A stretch of DNA of 64,000 nucleotides from an uncultured Clostridia bacterium (GTDB lineage: Bacteria > Bacillota > Clostridia > Christensenellales > UBA1242), in contig CAKVLR010000001.1 in the NCBI GenBank assembly GCA_934757855.1, forward strand, positions 62,001 to 126,000, in the 5' to 3' direction. The notes under the pieces were generated by a model that searched no databases, was not told the origin of the DNA, and saw only the letters and a list, made by a program, of their open reading frames with translations. Both the position numbers and the translations under genes were made by a program. Numbering within the stretch: the first letter of the stretch is position 1; every line of letters starts with the position of its first letter. Shown here piece by piece: positions 61,201 to 64,000 of this stretch.

Positions 61201-62223
61201 TGCAACTTGTCCTGCCTCGACATTGTCTGAAATCTTGATATTGATATTTGTGTGTTTTGCGACAGAGCGCATTACATCATCAAAGTTTTCAATTACTGCC
61301 ATATGTGGGAAATCTTTGAGTTGCTTTTCGCCTAAAACTGGTGGCGTGTAGTCACTAGGCACTTCTTGGTCGAGCCAACGACTTTCCAAAAGCACTGGGT
61401 TTTTGGCGCATAATTCAGTTGAAAGCAAACATTGATAGTCGTAAACAGACATACTGTCCTCATTCAACGCTAATTCTGCCCAGTCATCAGTGTTTGGTGC
61501 GTAATTTTTTCTACCAGAAATAGTATTTAGTCTTTTTTGAGTTGCGGACTTGTTGAGTTCCATATCGCGCATTTTACCCAAAACTGATTTTGAGTTAAAA
61601 CCATTTGCGAGTAATGATGCACTTGCCCAAATGTCTTCATTTTCTAATACATTGTTTGCAAGGAAAACTGTCTCAAAGTTAGAATCTTTGCCAAACACAC
61701 CCTCAAAGTTGTACACGCGTTTTGCAGAGTCAAAGTCAACTCCGTAAAATTTGTCATCAATTACATTTGTAAGGTTTTCTACATATTTGCCATGTCCAAA
61801 TGGCCAACGGTCAACCATATGCTTACCAGAAGTTTCATCAGTAAACCAAAAAACCTGTTTGTTAAGTTCATCACGCAAACCTGCTACATCTTCATCAGTG
61901 CGGAACATTGTATTTGCTACTTTGCCCTTAAATGAACTAAATTTACTCCCAATAGGAGCGACAGCGGTACGCACTTTGCTAGCACCACTCTTTACCTTAG
62001 CGTTTGCCTTTTTAGCACCTGACTTAATAGTACCCCCAGCAGATTTTGCCTTATTCGCTAAAACTTGCGCCTTAGCGGTTAAATTTTGAGTCTTGCCCGC
62101 CAAACTTTCACGGAAACCAGCCGTTCTTTGGCTAATACCAGAAAAACCAGTCCTAATTTTCGAACCAGCGGAACTAAATTTTGCTTTTAATGCTTGAAAT
62201 TTTGTATTTTTACCTTCAGCCAT
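58267..62223 (-). CDS. Giant coiled-coil protein, 1318 residues, beside a VirB4-like gene
   Basis: An N-terminal basic, Ala/Gly/Ser/Lys-rich region of about 105 residues with repeated KAKSAGGTIKSGAKKANAK-like turns is followed by a globular part (about 110-540), a long coiled coil of Glu/Arg/Gln/Lys (about 545-770), another mixed region, and a helical C-terminus. No signal peptide or membrane segment. No family recognised. It has its own promoter and lies downstream of the VirB4-like gene. A scaffold or cytoplasmic partner is possible; function is unknown. Confidence 0.75.
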   Translation of the reverse strand: MAEGKNTKFQALKAKFSSAGSKIRTGFSGISQRTAGFRESLAGKTQNLTAKAQVLANKAKSAGGTIKSGAKKANAKVKSGASKVRTAVAPIGSKFSSFKGKVANTMFRTDEDVAGLRDELNKQVFWFTDETSGKHMVDRWPFGHGKYVENLTNVIDDKFYGVDFDSAKRVYNFEGVFGKDSNFETVFLANNVLENEDIWASASLLANGFNSKSVLGKMRDMELNKSATQKRLNTISGRKNYAPNTDDWAELALNEDSMSVYDYQCLLSTELCAKNPVLLESRWLDQEVPSDYTPPVLGEKQLKDFPHMAVIENFDDVMRSVAKHTNINIKISDNVEAGQVALYKKRIFSSLRGIKNYAKKAGNARASGVRANYTMAVSSKNTQGEQIYMTLKALSEVSVKHFIDLTEQAIAKGAENLPSAEQFNQDKDSIARIASCLIASDMCYMFNLEKDDADVLSNAFMVEALLNFENLTVSEDNKQYMPLIADYYAESINSFAQDFQVNLTSFAESKGVDVDATNIGNILYARMVPTATNVLGEPTIRQQANNDSNFLYEQMALQQQRVRDEQEKARKEAEAKRKAEEEAKRKAEEDAKKLKEQQDAQARQQRAEEEMRQSQENLRKQQEAENQQQANDEAVKKANAERDEALKQAEELKALYERERDRRLAILAQQKIQEKAQKQEAVDRKGERAKIYAEQAEQKRKNEELLAQLEQEREAEKQAHLANQELASQARKEREKRQKDRQEILDRYHQNGDYRTTETSGSTTVTPPQNEHQPRIDTDGHEFEVIFDKNGLRVTKQVLSKSVTRYIKEVNETDIMEDFQTKDFNNLVTNSSRINGRKCTAKEYYIFDEMCELIRNRENLENQLSRFDNIGNFTKMFATNISGEYYFVGTQLCTLAVYNGLRMPINQPKTKVINGVLCTEEEANIYEMYHTNVKIESLLPKVAQPIAKDDKINEKLATAFNQANALQQAIDTRNNVVTASKQAEALNQAMLANQAKKEQAEMDHKQQTADSIGKMAQAQAEAEALKQVIIANDKLIKEAKKEVADHENNDILEPVIDFENVDIVKLAQERNAILEKERLERERLERERQEAEELEKQKDIEFTSVGLPNSFYGFERGDKSKCPTSVMNMCQEYVANAVSKNWIRQYQEGKQVIEALRTAEGMERTMLSEQAKELYIERELSANVGFIMDKISGKRAKGEHPEFDDLSKYAVEHEVVNNLQKVAESLAKKVVEFRQANADKLGEKFTTATFKQYIKAEGGKDVVVKYLDDKAVNIILNNGFYSMLRSDEEEMSPAVVTDSGDTPATPKSARVATLDEFQ

Positions 62224-62260
62224 AAAAAATACCCCTTCTTTTTGTTACCTTTATAGTGTT

Positions 62261-62289
62261 ATTATACCATATTTCTTAAAAAAATGCAA
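62261..62289 (-). promoter_or_regulatory. Promoter of the giant coiled-coil gene
   Basis: Minus-strand TTGCAT (62289-62284), 17 bases, TATAAT (62266-62261). Confidence 0.75.
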
Positions 62290-62324
62290 TATGCTTTGCC
62301 AAAAAATTTTGACTACACAAATTA

Positions 62325-62352
62325 AGAAAAAGCACCTGATATTAGGCGCTAA
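62325..62352 (-). terminator. Terminator of the VirB4-like gene
   Basis: Minus-strand AGCGCC, an 8-base loop, GGTGCT (one G-U) then TTTTTC. The G-U pair fits only the minus strand. Confidence 0.7.
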
Positions 62353-62357
62353 TTCTA

Positions 62358-64000
62358 TTATAGTTTGCCGACTTTTTGAATTGTAGGATTTGCCTCGATC
62401 GTAAATGTTGTACGGCTAAATGGACTGACAATGAAGAAACAAGTACCACGTCCCGCTGTTACGATTGCATCTTGCTCATCTTTGTTAATCTCACCAGCAT
62501 TTCGATACAAGCCAACTAGGTCGGTAATATCGTTTGGTGAAAGGGAGAAAATCATAGAATATTGACTAGCGTTGATAACCGCACTCGCCTGTCGTTTAGT
62601 TTCTTCCGAACCACCGATAAAGTCTTTTACATTTTGTGTAATTACTATTTGCATACCCTCATACTTACGGATACGCTTTGCCATCTGAGCCATAAAGTCT
62701 AGCGCTATTGGGAATTTAGGATTGATAAACAAGTGCGCCTCATCAACGGTAACAATGATTTTACGGTGTGTCTTATATTTTTCATTAAAGTCTTTATTCT
62801 TCAAAATTTCGTTGTCTAGATACTTAAATACCAATAACATTTGCGCACTTGCTACGGACATATTACGGTTTGAAAGTAATGACTGGAAGTTGAAACAAAC
62901 AAAGTTTTCATCGGTTTCGATACTGGTAGGTCCGTTCCAAAGTTTCGCGTTACGACCGCCTGTTGCAAATTTTTGTACATAAACTTGAATAATTTGCAAG
63001 TTTTGGCGGAAATACTCATCTTTTTCGTGAGCAATTTTTTCATTGATAAGATTGAATAAGTCATCAAAAATAGGATAATCTTCTGGCTTCAACTCACTCA
63101 AATCGGTATTGTTATCAATACCCTTATTGCGGTAAATTTCTACAACTAATGAGTTTAAAATTTCAAAAGCATCACCAGTCATACCATCGAAAATGATACG
63201 GAAGTACTCCTCCAAAAATTGCAAGTGCATACTGTAATTATCACTTGATTTTTTGGAAATTTCGGCTTTTTTCTTCTCAATCTCTTTTAATTCTTCCTCA
63301 GATTCCTCGCCCGTGATTTCGATTTCTTCCTCATCGGAAAGTGTAGTCATAATGTGGAACGGATTGAGTATTCCGTGTACCGAACTACCTACATCTATAT
63401 ACTTACCGCCCAAGTTTCTAGTGAGATCGGTATATTCTTTTTCGGGGTCAAGAATAAATATACGCGTATTGTCGGCAGCAAGGTTTGCAAGCAAGGTCTT
63501 AGTCGCATAAGATTTACCACTACCAGATTTACCGATAACAATCATATTTGCATTTACACGCTCGTTGTGTAGAGGGTTTTCCTTATCGTTGTTTACGAAA
63601 AAGTCAATAAACACTGGATAAGAGTTGTACCCCGCATAGAAACCTTTTGCATCTAGTAGGCTATTTGAGATAAACGGGAACATTGCTGCCACTGAGGTAG
63701 TTTGAATGTTACGGCTCCCTTCCTCAACAGTGTCAATTTTACTTAGGTTTGTACCGATAAACGCCTCAACCTGCCTACCAAACATTTCACTATATTTAAA
63801 GCCATTTTGTTTCAAAATTGCACGCACTTCTTTCTTTACAGATTCCTCACACATAATGTGAATATGCACATCAAACAAGTCCTCGTTACCGATTTTCAAG
63901 TCGCTCAACAAATCAGTCAAAGTTTCGTGCTGAGTTTGCAAGTCAATTTGCTTACTAGATTTAAATGTAGAACGCATACGCCCTTCCAGTTCAACGATAG
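62358..64000 (-). CDS. VirB4/TraC-like ATPase, C-terminal part (runs off window)
   Basis: At least 546 residues; the frame stays open through position 64000, so the start is outside. The ATPase domain has Walker A MIVIGKSGSGKSYATKTLLAN, FILDPEKEYTDLTRNLGGKYIDVG, Walker B KIIVTVDEAHLFINP, GMQIVITQNVKDF and SQYSMIFSL, matching VirB4/TraC-type T4SS ATPases. An acidic insertion (about residues 212-245, EEEEIEITGEESEEELKEIEKKKAE) interrupts the domain. No relaxase, coupling protein or integrase is visible on this side. It is the first sign of a conjugation-like system extending beyond the window. Confidence 0.85.
   Translation of the reverse strand, partial: IVELEGRMRSTFKSSKQIDLQTQHETLTDLLSDLKIGNEDLFDVHIHIMCEESVKKEVRAILKQNGFKYSEMFGRQVEAFIGTNLSKIDTVEEGSRNIQTTSVAAMFPFISNSLLDAKGFYAGYNSYPVFIDFFVNNDKENPLHNERVNANMIVIGKSGSGKSYATKTLLANLAADNTRIFILDPEKEYTDLTRNLGGKYIDVGSSVHGILNPFHIMTTLSDEEEIEITGEESEEELKEIEKKKAEISKKSSDNYSMHLQFLEEYFRIIFDGMTGDAFEILNSLVVEIYRNKGIDNNTDLSELKPEDYPIFDDLFNLINEKIAHEKDEYFRQNLQIIQVYVQKFATGGRNAKLWNGPTSIETDENFVCFNFQSLLSNRNMSVASAQMLLVFKYLDNEILKNKDFNEKYKTHRKIIVTVDEAHLFINPKFPIALDFMAQMAKRIRKYEGMQIVITQNVKDFIGGSEETKRQASAVINASQYSMIFSLSPNDITDLVGLYRNAGEINKDEQDAIVTAGRGTCFFIVSPFSRTTFTIEANPTIQKVGKL

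Noticed and set aside
1..64000. CRISPR array, rRNA genes, insertion-sequence transposase, integrase
   Set aside because: No regular spacer-repeat series, no rRNA sequence and no recognisable transposase or integrase reading frame was found.

Overview
This is an AT-rich (about two-thirds A+T by eye) chromosomal window from a spore-forming Clostridia-type Firmicute, probably an uncultured gut lineage. The evidence is a complete spoIIIAA-AH operon, spoIVFB and spoIIID, typical low-GC ribosome-binding sites, a MinD/MinE pair, secreted proteins with InlB B-repeat-like and DUF6273-like domains, and Firmicute gene orders (efp-spoIIIA-asp23-nusB-xseAB-argR; rpsB-tsf-frr-uppS-cdsA-rseP-polC; nusA-rnpM-ylxQ-infB-rbfA-nrnA-truB). 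Most genes from 1 to 25.9 kb are on the minus strand.

Layout: 0-9 kb, argR (cut by the window edge), a membrane protein, xseB/xseA/nusB, asp23, spoIIIAH-AA and efp. 9-24.3 kb, a TIM-barrel endonuclease IV-like protein, the truB-to-nusA translation/RNA block, a PolC-derived protein that keeps only the N-terminal, OB and exonuclease parts, then rseP, cdsA, uppS, frr, tsf, rpsB, a DUF1292 protein and ruvX. 24.3-31.6 kb, a class I lysyl-tRNA synthetase, dnaB, a large secreted protein, a hairpin-rich intergenic element and yajC. 31.6-34.4 kb, ruvB-ruvA-ruvC and two tRNA genes with an odd duplicated tRNA end. 34.5-41.9 kb, short units: a tandem ThyX-like protein, a four-segment membrane protein, DegV, DUF1540, rplI, a coiled-coil protein, Smr, an XRE regulator divergent from an NMAD3 protein, and rplJ-rplL with an L10 leader. 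41.9-54 kb, an M1 peptidase lipoprotein, DnaD and DnaC primosome proteins, DivIVA, lgt, a membrane protein of unknown function, spoIVFB, minE, minD, a divergent MreB, a Ppx/GppA-like protein and a ferredoxin. 54-64 kb, tRNA-Leu(AAG) with a second duplicated tRNA end, an unknown 337-residue protein, TtcA-like, SpoIIID, an InlB-repeat membrane protein, then a VirB4-like ATPase with a 1318-residue coiled-coil protein.

How the parts fit together: the window supplies replication (DnaB, DnaC, DnaD, the exonuclease), recombination (RuvABC), translation, envelope biogenesis and the mother-cell sporulation programme. Genes normally found in these same blocks are missing (pyrH, dxr, ispG, rimP, ispA, dxs, tlyA), which suggests the ancestral clusters have been pruned and that the MEP isoprenoid route may be lost. 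The most unusual items are the PolC-derived proofreading exonuclease with a clamp-binding-like motif, two independent loci where a tRNA 3' end and its terminator are duplicated around a hairpin-rich insert, a tandem ThyX-like protein with altered signature motifs, and the VirB4/giant coiled-coil locus.
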